From NCBI GenBank assembly GCA_003242685.1, contig QGVD01000007.1, positions 6,879 through 70,878 on the forward strand: a stretch of DNA of 64,000 bases, given 5' to 3'. Shown here in pieces: positions 33,265 through 46,818 of this stretch. Within the stretch, counting starts at the first letter, position 1, and each line of letters opens with the position of its first letter. The position numbers were made by a program, and so were the translations under genes. The DNA comes from Pseudomonadota bacterium (GTDB lineage: Bacteria > Pseudomonadota > Gammaproteobacteria > Steroidobacterales > Steroidobacteraceae). The notes under the pieces were generated by a model. It searched no databases. It was given only the letters and a program-made list of their open reading frames with translations, and was not told where the DNA came from.

Positions 33265-33437
33265 TATGTGCCGCAAGCTCCTCGATTCACGGGAGACTCG
33301 GGCACAATTACACGGCAGTTTACGGCGGCGATGGCGACGGACACGATCCGCGGCGCTCGACGGCGCGCGCGGACACACGCGTGCGCGGCGCCGCGCCGGT
33401 TGGAAAGACGGCTCGTGAGGGCCACTCAAGGGGATTC

Positions 33438-34643
33438 ATGTCAGTGAGCGTACCCGCGGTGCTGGCGCTGGCGGATGGAACGATCTTCCGCGGCCAGTCG
33501 ATCGGAGCGAAAGGCAATACAACAGGCGAAGTCGTTTTCAATACCGCGATGACGGGTTATCAGGAGATTCTCACCGACCCGTCCTATGCCCGTCAGATCG
33601 TCACGCTCACCTATCCGCACATCGGCAACACGGGCACGACACCCGAAGATCTCGAGGCGTCGCAGATCCATGCCGCGGGGCTCGTGATCCGCGATCTGCC
33701 GCCGCGCGCGAGCAGCTGGCGCATGAGCGAGAGTCTGCGCGAGTTTCTCGAGCGCGGACGCGTCGTCGCCATCGCCGGCATCGATACGCGCAAGCTCACG
33801 CGGATCCTGCGCGACAAGGGCGCGCAGGCGGGCTGCATCATGACGGGCGAACGCGTCGACGAGGCGGCTGCCGTCAAGGCCGCGCGCATGTTCCCGGGCC
33901 TCAAGGGCATGGACCTCGCGAAGGTCGTGTCGACGAAGCGCGTGTATCAGTGGAACGAAGGCACGGTGTGGCCCGAGAGCTCGCGCCAGCCGATCCGCGC
34001 TCACCAGCGGCTGCACGTGGTCGCGTACGACTTCGGCGTCAAGCGCAACATCCTGCGGCTCTTCGCCGATCACGGCTGCCGCGTCACGGTCGTGCCGGCT
34101 CAGACGAGCGCGAAGGAAGTCCTCGAGCTCGCGCCCGACGGCGTGTTCCTCTCGAACGGACCGGGCGACCCCGAGCCCTGCGACTACGCGATCCGCGCCA
34201 CGCAGGAGCTCCTCGAGACCGACATTCCGATCTTCGGCATCTGCCTCGGGCACCAGATCCTGGGGCTCGCGACCGGCGCGCGCACGGTGAAGATGAAGTT
34301 CGGCCATCACGGCGCGAACCATCCCGTGCAGGACCTCGACACCGGCCGCGTGCTGATCACGAGTCAGAACCACGGATTCGCGGTCGACGAGGCGACGCTG
34401 CCGCCCAACGTGAGGGCGACGCACCGGTCGCTGTTCGACGGCACGCTGCAGGGAATCGCGCTCAAGGACAAGCCGGCGTTCGGCTTCCAGGGACATCCGG
34501 AGGCGAGCCCGGGACCGCACGACCTGCGGTCGCTGTTCGACCGCTTCAACCACCTCATGCTCAGGCGCCTGCAGAGTCAGCTGCGAGCCGTCGAAAGGGA
34601 GGCGCGGCGTCAGCAGCAGGCGGGCGAGCGTCAGGGAACCTGA
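33438..34643 (+). CDS. carA: Carbamoyl-phosphate synthase small subunit
   Basis: CarA is the glutaminase subunit that feeds ammonia to CarB for arginine and pyrimidine synthesis. The 401-residue protein has the N-terminal CPSase small domain (ALADGTIFRGQSIGA, FNTAMTGYQEILTDPSY). The class I amidotransferase domain follows, with nucleophile Cys in FGICLGHQILG (about residue 268) and the His/Glu of GHPEASPGP. The ATG at 33438 follows AAGGGGA. It is 72 nt upstream of carB. The C-terminal tail is Arg/Gln-rich. Confidence 0.97.
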   Translation: MSVSVPAVLALADGTIFRGQSIGAKGNTTGEVVFNTAMTGYQEILTDPSYARQIVTLTYPHIGNTGTTPEDLEASQIHAAGLVIRDLPPRASSWRMSESLREFLERGRVVAIAGIDTRKLTRILRDKGAQAGCIMTGERVDEAAAVKAARMFPGLKGMDLAKVVSTKRVYQWNEGTVWPESSRQPIRAHQRLHVVAYDFGVKRNILRLFADHGCRVTVVPAQTSAKEVLELAPDGVFLSNGPGDPEPCDYAIRATQELLETDIPIFGICLGHQILGLATGARTVKMKFGHHGANHPVQDLDTGRVLITSQNHGFAVDEATLPPNVRATHRSLFDGTLQGIALKDKPAFGFQGHPEASPGPHDLRSLFDRFNHLMLRRLQSQLRAVEREARRQQQAGERQGT

Positions 34644-34715
34644 GTCCCGCGCGGCGAACGAGGACGAGCACGAGACAAGCACATCACCACCGCGTGCGGC
34701 GCGGTGGATAACGAC

Positions 34716-37939
<3,224 letters not shown>

Positions 37940-37943
<4 letters not shown>

Positions 37944-38416
37944 AACGCACACCGATGACCCTGAGGGGGGCCGAAGCACTGCGCGCCGAGCTCAGGCGTC
38001 TGAAGTCGGAGGCGCGCCCGAACATCATCAAGGCGATCGCCGAGGCGCGCGCGCACGGCGATCTCTCGGAGAACGCCGAGTATCACGCCGCGCGCGAGCA
38101 GCAGGGATTCATCGAGGGCCGCATCAAGGAGCTCGAGGCCAAGCTCGCGAACGCGGAGATCATCGACCCGAGCAAGCTGCCCAACACCGGGCGGGTCGTG
38201 TTCGGCGCCACCGTGGAGCTCGAAGACCAGGACGAGGGCGGTCGCGTGGTGTATCAGATCGCCGGCGAGGACGAAGCGGACATCCGCGAGGGGCGCATCT
38301 CGATCACGTCGCCCATCGCACGCGCGCTCGTCGGCAAGTCGCAGGGCGACGTGGTGGAAGTTGCCGCGCCGGGCGGCACCCGCACGTACGAGATCGTCGC
38401 CGTGCGCTACGAGTAG
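37940..38416 (+). CDS. greA: Transcript cleavage factor GreA
   Basis: GreA rescues backtracked RNA polymerase by stimulating cleavage of the nascent RNA. The 158-residue protein has the N-terminal antiparallel coiled coil with the acidic tip ARAHGDLSENAEYHAAREQQGFIEGRI and the C-terminal FKBP-like domain (GRISITSPIARALVGKSQGDVVEV). The ATG overlaps the carB stop by 4 nt, so it is translationally coupled, as in several gammaproteobacteria. Convergent with yhbY. Confidence 0.96.
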
Positions 38417-38425
38417 CGCGGTCCG

Positions 38426-38725
38426 TCAGGCGTCAGGGATGACGATCCTGGAAAGATCGGGTCGCGGCCGGTACAGCACGGCGACGTGACCGATACGGTG
38501 CACCAGGCTGCTCTCGGTGCGGCGCGCGAGTTCCTCGAGGATCGCATCGCGCTCCTCGCGTTCGGCGCCGCGCACCTTCACCTTGATGAGCTCGTGATCG
38601 TGCAGCGCGCGCGACGTTTCCTTCGCGACCGCCTCGGTGAGGCCGGCCGCGCCGATGTGAATGACGGGTTTGAGGGAGTGGGCGAGACCGCGCAGGTATC
38701 GCCGCTGTCTTTCGCTGAGTTCCAT
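38426..38725 (-). CDS. yhbY: Ribosome assembly RNA-binding protein YhbY
   Basis: YhbY is a CRM-domain protein associated with pre-50S particles. The 99-residue protein begins ELSERQRRYLRGLAHSLKPVIHIGAAGLT and has the family motif LIKVKVRGAEREER. I chose the ATG at 38725 (E. coli YhbY has 97 residues). A TACAAT hexamer lies only 6 nt upstream, so the transcript may be leaderless. Divergent from rlmE, the usual arrangement next to ftsH. Confidence 0.93.
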   Translation of the reverse strand: MELSERQRRYLRGLAHSLKPVIHIGAAGLTEAVAKETSRALHDHELIKVKVRGAEREERDAILEELARRTESSLVHRIGHVAVLYRPRPDLSRIVIPDA

Positions 38726-38790
38726 CACTGCATTGTACCGGCCGATGAGCGATGGGGCAGGAGCCTCCTCGCGGGCCGGGAGACCCACGG

Positions 38791-39417
38791 ATGACACGCC
38801 GTTCGAAGAGCAGCGGCCGCTGGCTGCGCGAGCACTTCTCCGACCCGTTCGTGCAGCGGGCGCAGGCGGAGGGCTGGCGCTCGCGGGCGGTATTCAAGCT
38901 CGAGGAAATCGACCGCAGGGAGCACCTGCTGCGCCCCGGAGACGTCTGCCTGGATCTCGGGGCCGCACCGGGCGCCTGGAGTCAGTACGCGCGGCGCCGG
39001 GTCGGCCGCCGCGGGCGGGTCGTTGCTACCGACATCCTGCCCATGGACCCCATCGAGGGCGTGGAGTTCGTGCAGGGAGATTTCCGGGAGCAGGAGGTCT
39101 TCGACCGGATCCTGGCACTGGTTCCCGAGCGGGGCGTGGACGTCGTACTGTCCGACATGGCGCCCAACCTGAGCGGGGTGGACGCCATCGACCAACCCCG
39201 CTCGATGTATCTCGCCGAGCTCGCCCTGGACCTCGCCGGCCGTGTCTTGAAGCCTGGCGGCAGTGCCCTGATCAAGGTGTTCCAGGGTGCCGGGTTCCAG
39301 GAGCTCCTCGCCGCCGCGCGCCGCAGCTACGCCAAGGTAAAGCTGTACAAACCGGAAGCCTCGCGCGCGCGCAGCCCCGAGATGTACTTGCTGGCTAAGC
39401 ACCTCTCGATGGTGTAG
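38791..39417 (+). CDS. rlmE: 23S rRNA 2'-O-methyltransferase RlmE (FtsJ)
   Basis: RlmE methylates U2552 of 23S rRNA. The 208-residue protein has the SAM motif LDLGAAPGAWSQYA, DILPMDPIEGVEFVQGDF, the catalytic VLSDMAPN and the KVFQG lysine. It ends in the substrate-binding YKPEASRARSPEMYLLAK. The ATG at 38791 fits the family N-terminus (MTRRSKSSGRWLREHF); an earlier start at 38752 adds a non-conserved stretch. 44 nt upstream of ftsH. Confidence 0.95.
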   Translation: MTRRSKSSGRWLREHFSDPFVQRAQAEGWRSRAVFKLEEIDRREHLLRPGDVCLDLGAAPGAWSQYARRRVGRRGRVVATDILPMDPIEGVEFVQGDFREQEVFDRILALVPERGVDVVLSDMAPNLSGVDAIDQPRSMYLAELALDLAGRVLKPGGSALIKVFQGAGFQELLAAARRSYAKVKLYKPEASRARSPEMYLLAKHLSMV

Positions 39418-39461
39418 GTTCGATTCGGGCGCCCAGCGCTCCCCGACATGAGGTCCCTGCC

Positions 39462-41375
<1,914 letters not shown>

Positions 41376-41442
41376 CCCTCGCGGCGCACCCGCTCCTCGT
41401 CACATCCGGAGCGGCGGGAGCAGCAGCGCCCTTCTACGCGTG

Positions 41443-41473
41443 AACCCTCTCCCCGCAACGCGGGGAGAGGGTT
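41443..41473. repeat. Perfect palindrome between ftsH and folP
   Basis: Arms AACCCTCTCCCCGC (41443-41456) and GCGGGGAGAGGGTT (41460-41473) pair perfectly over 14 bases with a 3-nt loop. CCCTCTCCCC...GGGGAGAGGG palindromes are dispersed many times in several proteobacterial genomes, so this may be a REP-like element. It can also act as a terminator for ftsH. Confidence 0.6.
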
Positions 41474-41489
41474 GTAGACTCTCGGTCCC

Positions 41490-42320
<831 letters not shown>

Positions 42321-42324
42321 TTCG

Positions 42325-43659
42325 GTGAGTCGGCGGTATTTCGGTACGGACGGCGTTCGCGGCCGTGTGGGCGAGCACCCGATGACGGTGGACTTCGCGC
42401 TGCGTCTCGCCAGTGCCGCGGCACGCGTGCTCGCGCCCAACGGCGGCAAGGTGCTCATCGGCAAGGACACGCGGCTGTCCGGTTACATGTTCGAGTCGGC
42501 GCTCGAGGCGGGTTTCGTCGCCGCCGGTGTGGACGTGCTGCTCATCGGGCCGCTGCCGACGCCGGGCATCGCCTACATGACGCGCCATTTCCGCTGCGAC
42601 TTCGGCGTGGTGATCAGCGCGTCGCACAACCTCTACGACGACAACGGCATCAAGTTCTTCGACTCATCCGGCGCGAAGCTCTCCGACGAGCTCGAGGAGC
42701 GCATCGAAGCCGAGCTCGACCAGCCGCCGGTGACGGTTACGTCGCGGAGCCTCGGACGCGCCACCCGCGTGGACAAGGCACGCGTCGAGTATCAGTCGTT
42801 CTGCGCTTCGACGCTGCCGCCAGGAGTCGACCTGTCGGGGCTCAAGATCGTGATCGATTGCGCGAACGGTGCCGCGTACAAGGTCGGGCCGCGTCTGCTG
42901 GCCGACCTCGGCGCCGAGATCGTGCCGATCGGCTCGTCACCGAACGGTCGCAACATCAACGATGGCTGCGGCTCGACCGCGCCCGATCTCCTGCAGCTCA
43001 CGGTCCCGGGCGTGCGGGCGAACGTCGGCATCGCGCTCGACGGCGACGGCGACCGGCTGGTGATGGTCGATCACCTGGGCCGGCTCGTCGACGGCGATCA
43101 GCTCCTGTACGTCATGGCGCTCGCGCGCAAGCAGGCGGGCACGCTGCAGGGGCCGGTCGTGGGCACGGTGATGAGCAACCTCGGGCTCGAGCTCGCGCTG
43201 CGCCAGCATGGGATCGAGTTCCGCCGTGCGCCGGTCGGCGACCGCTACGTGCTCGGCATGCTGCGCGAGTGCGGCGGCGTGCTCGGCGGTGAGACGTCGG
43301 GACACATCCTCTGTCTCGACAAGACCACGACGGGCGATGCGCTCGTCAACGCGCTGCAGGTGCTGGCGATCATGAAGCAGACCGGCCGCTCGCTCGCGGA
43401 GCTCACCGCGGGCATGCACAAGTACCCGCAGGTGCTGCTCAACGTGAAGGTGGCGCGGCGCTTCGATCCGAAGACCGTGCCGGCGGTTCAGGAGGCCGTC
43501 GAGCGCATCGAGAAGCGCCTCGCCGGCGAAGGCCGCGTCGTGCTGCGCGCCTCCGGCACGGAGCCCGTCATCCGCGTCATGGTCGAGGGAAGAGAGGAAG
43601 CCGCGACACGCGCGCTCGCCACCGAGCTCGCCGACGTGGTGCGCGCGGCCGCCGTGTAG
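42325..43659 (+). CDS. glmM: Phosphoglucosamine mutase
   Basis: GlmM converts glucosamine-6-phosphate to glucosamine-1-phosphate for UDP-GlcNAc synthesis. The 444-residue protein has RYFGTDGVRG at the start, the catalytic phosphoserine loop VVISASHNLYDDNGIKFF, the metal loop DGDGDR, the sugar loop GGETSGH and the phosphate-binding RASGTEPVIRVMVEG. It starts with GTG at 42325 behind GGGAGG. Length equals E. coli GlmM (445). Confidence 0.97.
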   Translation: MSRRYFGTDGVRGRVGEHPMTVDFALRLASAAARVLAPNGGKVLIGKDTRLSGYMFESALEAGFVAAGVDVLLIGPLPTPGIAYMTRHFRCDFGVVISASHNLYDDNGIKFFDSSGAKLSDELEERIEAELDQPPVTVTSRSLGRATRVDKARVEYQSFCASTLPPGVDLSGLKIVIDCANGAAYKVGPRLLADLGAEIVPIGSSPNGRNINDGCGSTAPDLLQLTVPGVRANVGIALDGDGDRLVMVDHLGRLVDGDQLLYVMALARKQAGTLQGPVVGTVMSNLGLELALRQHGIEFRRAPVGDRYVLGMLRECGGVLGGETSGHILCLDKTTTGDALVNALQVLAIMKQTGRSLAELTAGMHKYPQVLLNVKVARRFDPKTVPAVQEAVERIEKRLAGEGRVVLRASGTEPVIRVMVEGREEAATRALATELADVVRAAAV

Positions 43660-43738
43660 CGGCCTTTCGGTTTATCCCTATTCGCGCGTATCACCGGGCA
43701 GGCAGGCCCTGAGGCGGGAGGGAGAGTGAGTGCGAGCG

Positions 43739-43767
43739 TTGCGCCCGCTGCACTGCGTGGCTATCAT
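43739..43767 (+). promoter_or_regulatory. Candidate sigma-70 promoter of tpiA-secG
   Basis: TTGCGC (43739-43744), 17 nt, TATCAT (43762-43767), followed by the GC-rich stretch CGCGCGCC. Predicted transcription start is near 43774, 50 nt before the tpiA ATG. A run of six T in the leader follows the GC stretch. Confidence 0.55.
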
Positions 43768-43824
43768 CGCGCGCCTTTTTTGAGAATCCCCGTGCGTTGA
43801 TTCGCGCCGGCGGAAGGACAGGAG

Positions 43825-44592
43825 ATGCGGCGTCCCATCGTTGCCGGAAACTGGAAGATGCACGGCTCGCGTGCCGAGAACGCGCGGCTGATCGAGGAGA
43901 TCGCCGCGGGTTTTCCGGAGCGGCCGGCCGCCGCATGCATCGTGTGTCCGCCCTTCGTGTATCTGCAGGAGGTCGGAAGACTCCTGCGCGATGCGGAGCT
44001 CGACTCACAGATCGAGCTCGGCGCTCAGGACTGCTGCGCCGAGGCGCAGGGGGCGTATACCGGTGAAGTCTCTGCGGCGATGCTCAGGGACGTGGGCTGC
44101 ACGTACGTGATCGTCGGGCACTCGGAGCGTCGCACCCTGTACGGTGAGGACGATCAGCTCGTGGCGCGCAAGTTCGCGGCGGCGCAGTCGAAGGGACTCG
44201 TGCCGATCCTGTGCGTCGGCGAGCAGCTCTCGGAGCGTGAAGCCGGGCTCACGAACCAGGTCGTCGGGCGTCAGCTCGATGCCGTGCTCGAGCTGTGCGG
44301 TGCCGATGCCTTCGCAGGTGCCGTCATCGCGTACGAGCCCGTCTGGGCGATCGGGACCGGTCGCAATGCGACGCCGGAGCAGGCGCAGGAAGTACACGCG
44401 TTCATCCGGGGACGGATCGGCGCACGTAATGCTAGAATTGCAGCGGAGACACGCATTCTCTATGGCGGCAGCGTGAAGGCCGGGAACGCGGCGGAGCTGT
44501 TCGCGATGCCCGACGTCGACGGCGGTCTGATCGGCGGCGCTTCGCTCAAGGCCGAGGAGTTTCTGGCTATTCTGGGGGCTGCCCGCTCATAG
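43825..44592 (+). CDS. tpiA: Triosephosphate isomerase
   Basis: TpiA interconverts dihydroxyacetone phosphate and glyceraldehyde-3-phosphate. The 255-residue TIM barrel has the substrate Lys in AGNWKMHG (near residue 12), the electrophilic His in VIVGHSERR, the catalytic Glu in AYEPVWAIGTG with loop 6, and the phosphate-binding YGGSVKAGNA and GLIGGASL. The ATG at 43825 follows AGGACAGGAG. It is 15 nt upstream of secG; tpiA-secG ahead of nuo is conserved in this group. Confidence 0.97.
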   Translation: MRRPIVAGNWKMHGSRAENARLIEEIAAGFPERPAAACIVCPPFVYLQEVGRLLRDAELDSQIELGAQDCCAEAQGAYTGEVSAAMLRDVGCTYVIVGHSERRTLYGEDDQLVARKFAAAQSKGLVPILCVGEQLSEREAGLTNQVVGRQLDAVLELCGADAFAGAVIAYEPVWAIGTGRNATPEQAQEVHAFIRGRIGARNARIAAETRILYGGSVKAGNAAELFAMPDVDGGLIGGASLKAEEFLAILGAARS

Positions 44593-44607
44593 GGCGCAGG
44601 TTCTGCG

Positions 44608-45000
44608 ATGTTGCGTACGGCACTGTCGATCCTGCAGTTCTTCGTCTCGGCCGCGATCATCGGCCTCGTGCTGCTTCAGCGCGGCAAGGGCGCCGACGCG
44701 GGCGCGGGCTTCGGTGCCGGGGCCTCGGGAACCGTATTCGGCGCGCGGGGTGCGCGCACGGCTCTGTCGCGGGCAACCGCGATCCTGGCTGCGATCTTCA
44801 TGGTCAACAGCCTGGTGCTCGCGTACATCGGTAATCAGGCGGCCGAAGAGAGGCCGGCGACGATCCTGGACCAGGCGGGTGAGTCCGTGCCCGAGCCGGC
44901 GACTGCCGCGCCTGCTGCGACGGATGCCGTGCCGGAGCCTGCATCTCCGCCGGTTCCGGCGCCTGCGGGCGAATCCTCGGGTGACCGGCCTGTGCAGTGA
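44608..45000 (+). CDS. secG: Preprotein translocase subunit SecG
   Basis: SecG is the small membrane subunit of SecYEG. The 130-residue protein has two transmembrane helices (about 5-22 and 50-70) around the conserved loop LLQRGKGADAGAGFGAGASGTVFGARG. The C-terminal 50 residues are Ala/Pro-rich and poorly conserved, making it longer than the E. coli protein (110). It is in operon with tpiA and is followed by tRNA-Leu. Confidence 0.94.
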   Translation: MLRTALSILQFFVSAAIIGLVLLQRGKGADAGAGFGAGASGTVFGARGARTALSRATAILAAIFMVNSLVLAYIGNQAAEERPATILDQAGESVPEPATAAPAATDAVPEPASPPVPAPAGESSGDRPVQ

Positions 45001-45018
45001 TCTCCAGCTCGAAAATCT

Positions 45019-45103
45019 GCCGACGTGGTGGAATTGGTAGACACACTAGCTTGAGGGGCTAGCGGCGCGAGCCGTGTCGGTTCGAATCCGACCGTCGGCA
45101 CCA
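45019..45103 (+). tRNA. tRNA-Leu (anticodon GAG)
   Basis: This 85-nt tRNA has the acceptor GCCGACG pairing with CGTCGGC, a long variable arm typical of Leu, the T-arm GGTTCGAATCC and an encoded CCA. The anticodon loop TTGAGGG gives GAG (45053-45055), reading CUC and CUU codons. It lies between secG and nuoA, the position seen in many gammaproteobacteria. Confidence 0.97.
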
Positions 45104-45119
45104 AATTTTCGAGCCTGAC

Positions 45120-45128
45120 TGTTACAAT
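45120..45128 (+). promoter_or_regulatory. Candidate extended -10 promoter of the nuo operon
   Basis: TGTTACAAT matches TGnTAnAAT and is followed by GCGCGCC. No -35 is evident at 16-18 nt. It lies between tRNA-Leu and nuoA, 72 nt before the nuoA ATG, and is the only promoter-like element in that gap. Confidence 0.45.
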
Positions 45129-45200
45129 GCGCGCCTTTGTTTGAGGGGCGGCGAGGCGCCGGTGGGCGTGCTGTCCCGTACGAGCTTGGGCGTCGAGAAA

Positions 45201-45569
45201 ATGCTGTCCAATTACCTCCCGATCCTGATCTTCCTGATCGTCGCGGCGGGCGTCGCCGTGGTGCTGCTCGTCCTCGGCACGGGCATCGGCCGCTACTTCG
45301 CCCGCTTCCACGGCGATCGTGAGAAGCTCTCGCCGTACGAGTGCGGTTTCGAGGCCTTCGAGGACACCCGGCGCAAGTTCGACGTCCGCTACTACCTCGT
45401 GGCGATCCTCTTCATCGTGTTCGATCTCGAGATCGCCTTCCTCTTTCCCTGGGCCGTATCGCTCGGAAACATCGGCACGTTCGGCCTCGTCGCGATGGGA
45501 ATCTTCCTTGCAATACTCGTCGTGGGCTTCATCTACGAGTGGAAGAAAGGAGCTCTCGAGTGGGACTAG
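45201..45569 (+). CDS. nuoA: NADH-quinone oxidoreductase subunit A
   Basis: NuoA is a membrane subunit at the junction with the peripheral arm of complex I. The 122-residue protein has three transmembrane helices and the conserved PYECGFEAFEDTRRKFDVRYYLVAILFIVFDLE region, whose cysteine loop is near the quinone site. The ATG at 45201 was chosen because the upstream frame is not membrane-like. It overlaps nuoB by 10 nt. Confidence 0.96.
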   Translation: MLSNYLPILIFLIVAAGVAVVLLVLGTGIGRYFARFHGDREKLSPYECGFEAFEDTRRKFDVRYYLVAILFIVFDLEIAFLFPWAVSLGNIGTFGLVAMGIFLAILVVGFIYEWKKGALEWD

Positions 45570-46051
45570 ATCCTGAAGGCGCAGAGGGCTTCGCGCAGCG
45601 CGGCTTCCTCACGACGCAGGTCGACAATCTCGTCAACTGGGCCCGTACCGGTTCCCTGTGGCCCATGACCTTCGGCCTCGCGTGCTGCGCGGTCGAGATG
45701 ATGCACGCAGGCGCGTCGCGGTACGACCTCGACCGCTTCGGCGTGATCTTCCGGCCGAGCCCGCGTCAGTCCGACGTCATGATCGTGGCGGGCACGCTCG
45801 TGAACAAGATGGCGCCGGCGCTGCGCAAGGTGTACGACCAGATGGCCGAGCCGCGCTGGGTCATCTCGATGGGCTCGTGCGCGAACGGCGGCGGCTACTA
45901 CCACTATTCGTACTCGGTCGTGCGCGGCTGCGACCGCATCGTGCCCGTGGACGTCTACGTTCCCGGCTGCCCGCCGACGGCGGAAGCGCTGATCTACGGC
46001 ATCATCCAGCTGCAGAAGAAGATCGCGCGCACCAGCACGATCGCACGCTGA
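45560..46051 (+). CDS. nuoB: NADH-quinone oxidoreductase subunit B
   Basis: NuoB carries cluster N2, the last electron donor before quinone. The 163-residue protein has LACCAVEMMHAGASRYD (the tandem cysteine ligands), GSCANGGGYYHYSYSVVRGCD and VYVPGCPPTAEAL. The start is a GTG at 45560 behind AAGGAGC, giving MGLDPEGAEGFAQRGFLTT; it overlaps nuoA by 10 nt. Confidence 0.96.
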   Translation: MGLDPEGAEGFAQRGFLTTQVDNLVNWARTGSLWPMTFGLACCAVEMMHAGASRYDLDRFGVIFRPSPRQSDVMIVAGTLVNKMAPALRKVYDQMAEPRWVISMGSCANGGGYYHYSYSVVRGCDRIVPVDVYVPGCPPTAEALIYGIIQLQKKIARTSTIAR

Positions 46052-46067
46052 ACGAGGAGATTTCGCG

Positions 46068-46769
46068 GTGACGGAGCGCATCGAAGCTCTCGCCCAGAAA
46101 GTGATCGCGCGCCTTGGTGACCGGGTGCGCCGCCTTCCGTCGCTCCCCGATGAGCTCGCCTTCGAGGTCGAGCCGGAATCGCTCCTCGACGTCTGCCGCA
46201 CGCTGCGCGATGCCCCCGAGCTCCGCTTCGAGATGCTCATGGACATCGCGGGCATCGACTTCCTCGACTACGGGCGCGACGAGTGGCAGACACAGTCCGC
46301 CACCCGCAGCGGCTTCAGCCGCGGATCGCGCCGGCTCGTCGGGCCGCGGCCGCCGACCATGGAGCGCCGTTTCGGCGTCGCTTACCAGCTCCTTTCGATC
46401 ACGCACAACGAGCGGCTTCGGCTGCGCGTGCTCTGCCGGGACAACGAGGAGCCGGTGGTCGATTCGGTCGTGGACATATGGGCGTCGGCCAACTGGTTCG
46501 AGCGCGAGGCCTTCGATCTCTTCGGCATCCTGTTCCGCGGACACCCGGATCTGCGGCGCATCCTCACGGACTACGGCTTCGTCGGTCATCCGTTCCGCAA
46601 GGACTTCCCGATGATCGGCAACGTCGAGGTGCGCTACGACCCCGAGAAGAAGCGCGTGGTGTACGAGCCGGTGAGCATCGTGCCGCGCGTGGTCGTGCCG
46701 AAGGTGATCCGCAGGGACGAGCGTTACTCGCCGGCGCTGCGCGACGCGGCCGGGACGGGAAAGCAGTGA
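46068..46769 (+). CDS. nuoC: NADH-quinone oxidoreductase subunit C
   Basis: NuoC is the 30-kDa subunit of the hydrogenase-like module. The 233-residue protein contains the family signature ADWFEREAFDLFGI-like stretch (ASANWFEREAFDLFGILFRGHPDLRRIL, quoted here in two parts around residues 140-166) and GFVGHPFRKDFPM. A basic insertion GFSRGSRRLVGPRPPTMER near residue 82 precedes the core. GTG start at 46068 with GAGGAG upstream. It is a separate gene from nuoD, unlike the fused enteric nuoCD. Confidence 0.95.
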   Translation: MTERIEALAQKVIARLGDRVRRLPSLPDELAFEVEPESLLDVCRTLRDAPELRFEMLMDIAGIDFLDYGRDEWQTQSATRSGFSRGSRRLVGPRPPTMERRFGVAYQLLSITHNERLRLRVLCRDNEEPVVDSVVDIWASANWFEREAFDLFGILFRGHPDLRRILTDYGFVGHPFRKDFPMIGNVEVRYDPEKKRVVYEPVSIVPRVVVPKVIRRDERYSPALRDAAGTGKQ

Positions 46770-46818
46770 GGAAGACCGGATCGGAAGCCGTCGCGCCTGA
46801 CGCCGGCCCGCACACACT

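Larger units (their letters stand above)
33103..33437 (+). promoter_or_regulatory. dapB-carA intergenic leader region
   Basis: This 335-nt gene-free stretch contains a candidate promoter (33165-33193), a long hairpin (33222-33264) and about 170 nt of leader before carA. A 60-codon open frame from 33236 is arginine-rich and has no usable ribosome-site spacing, so I do not call it. The layout suggests carAB has its own promoter and a structured 5' leader. Confidence 0.45.

Noticed and set aside
33236..33418. Possible 60-codon leader peptide in the carA region
   Set aside because: The ATG lies inside the hairpin with the GGAGG directly adjacent (zero spacing), and the translation is Arg-rich without a run of arginine or pyrimidine-linked codons that would suggest attenuation.
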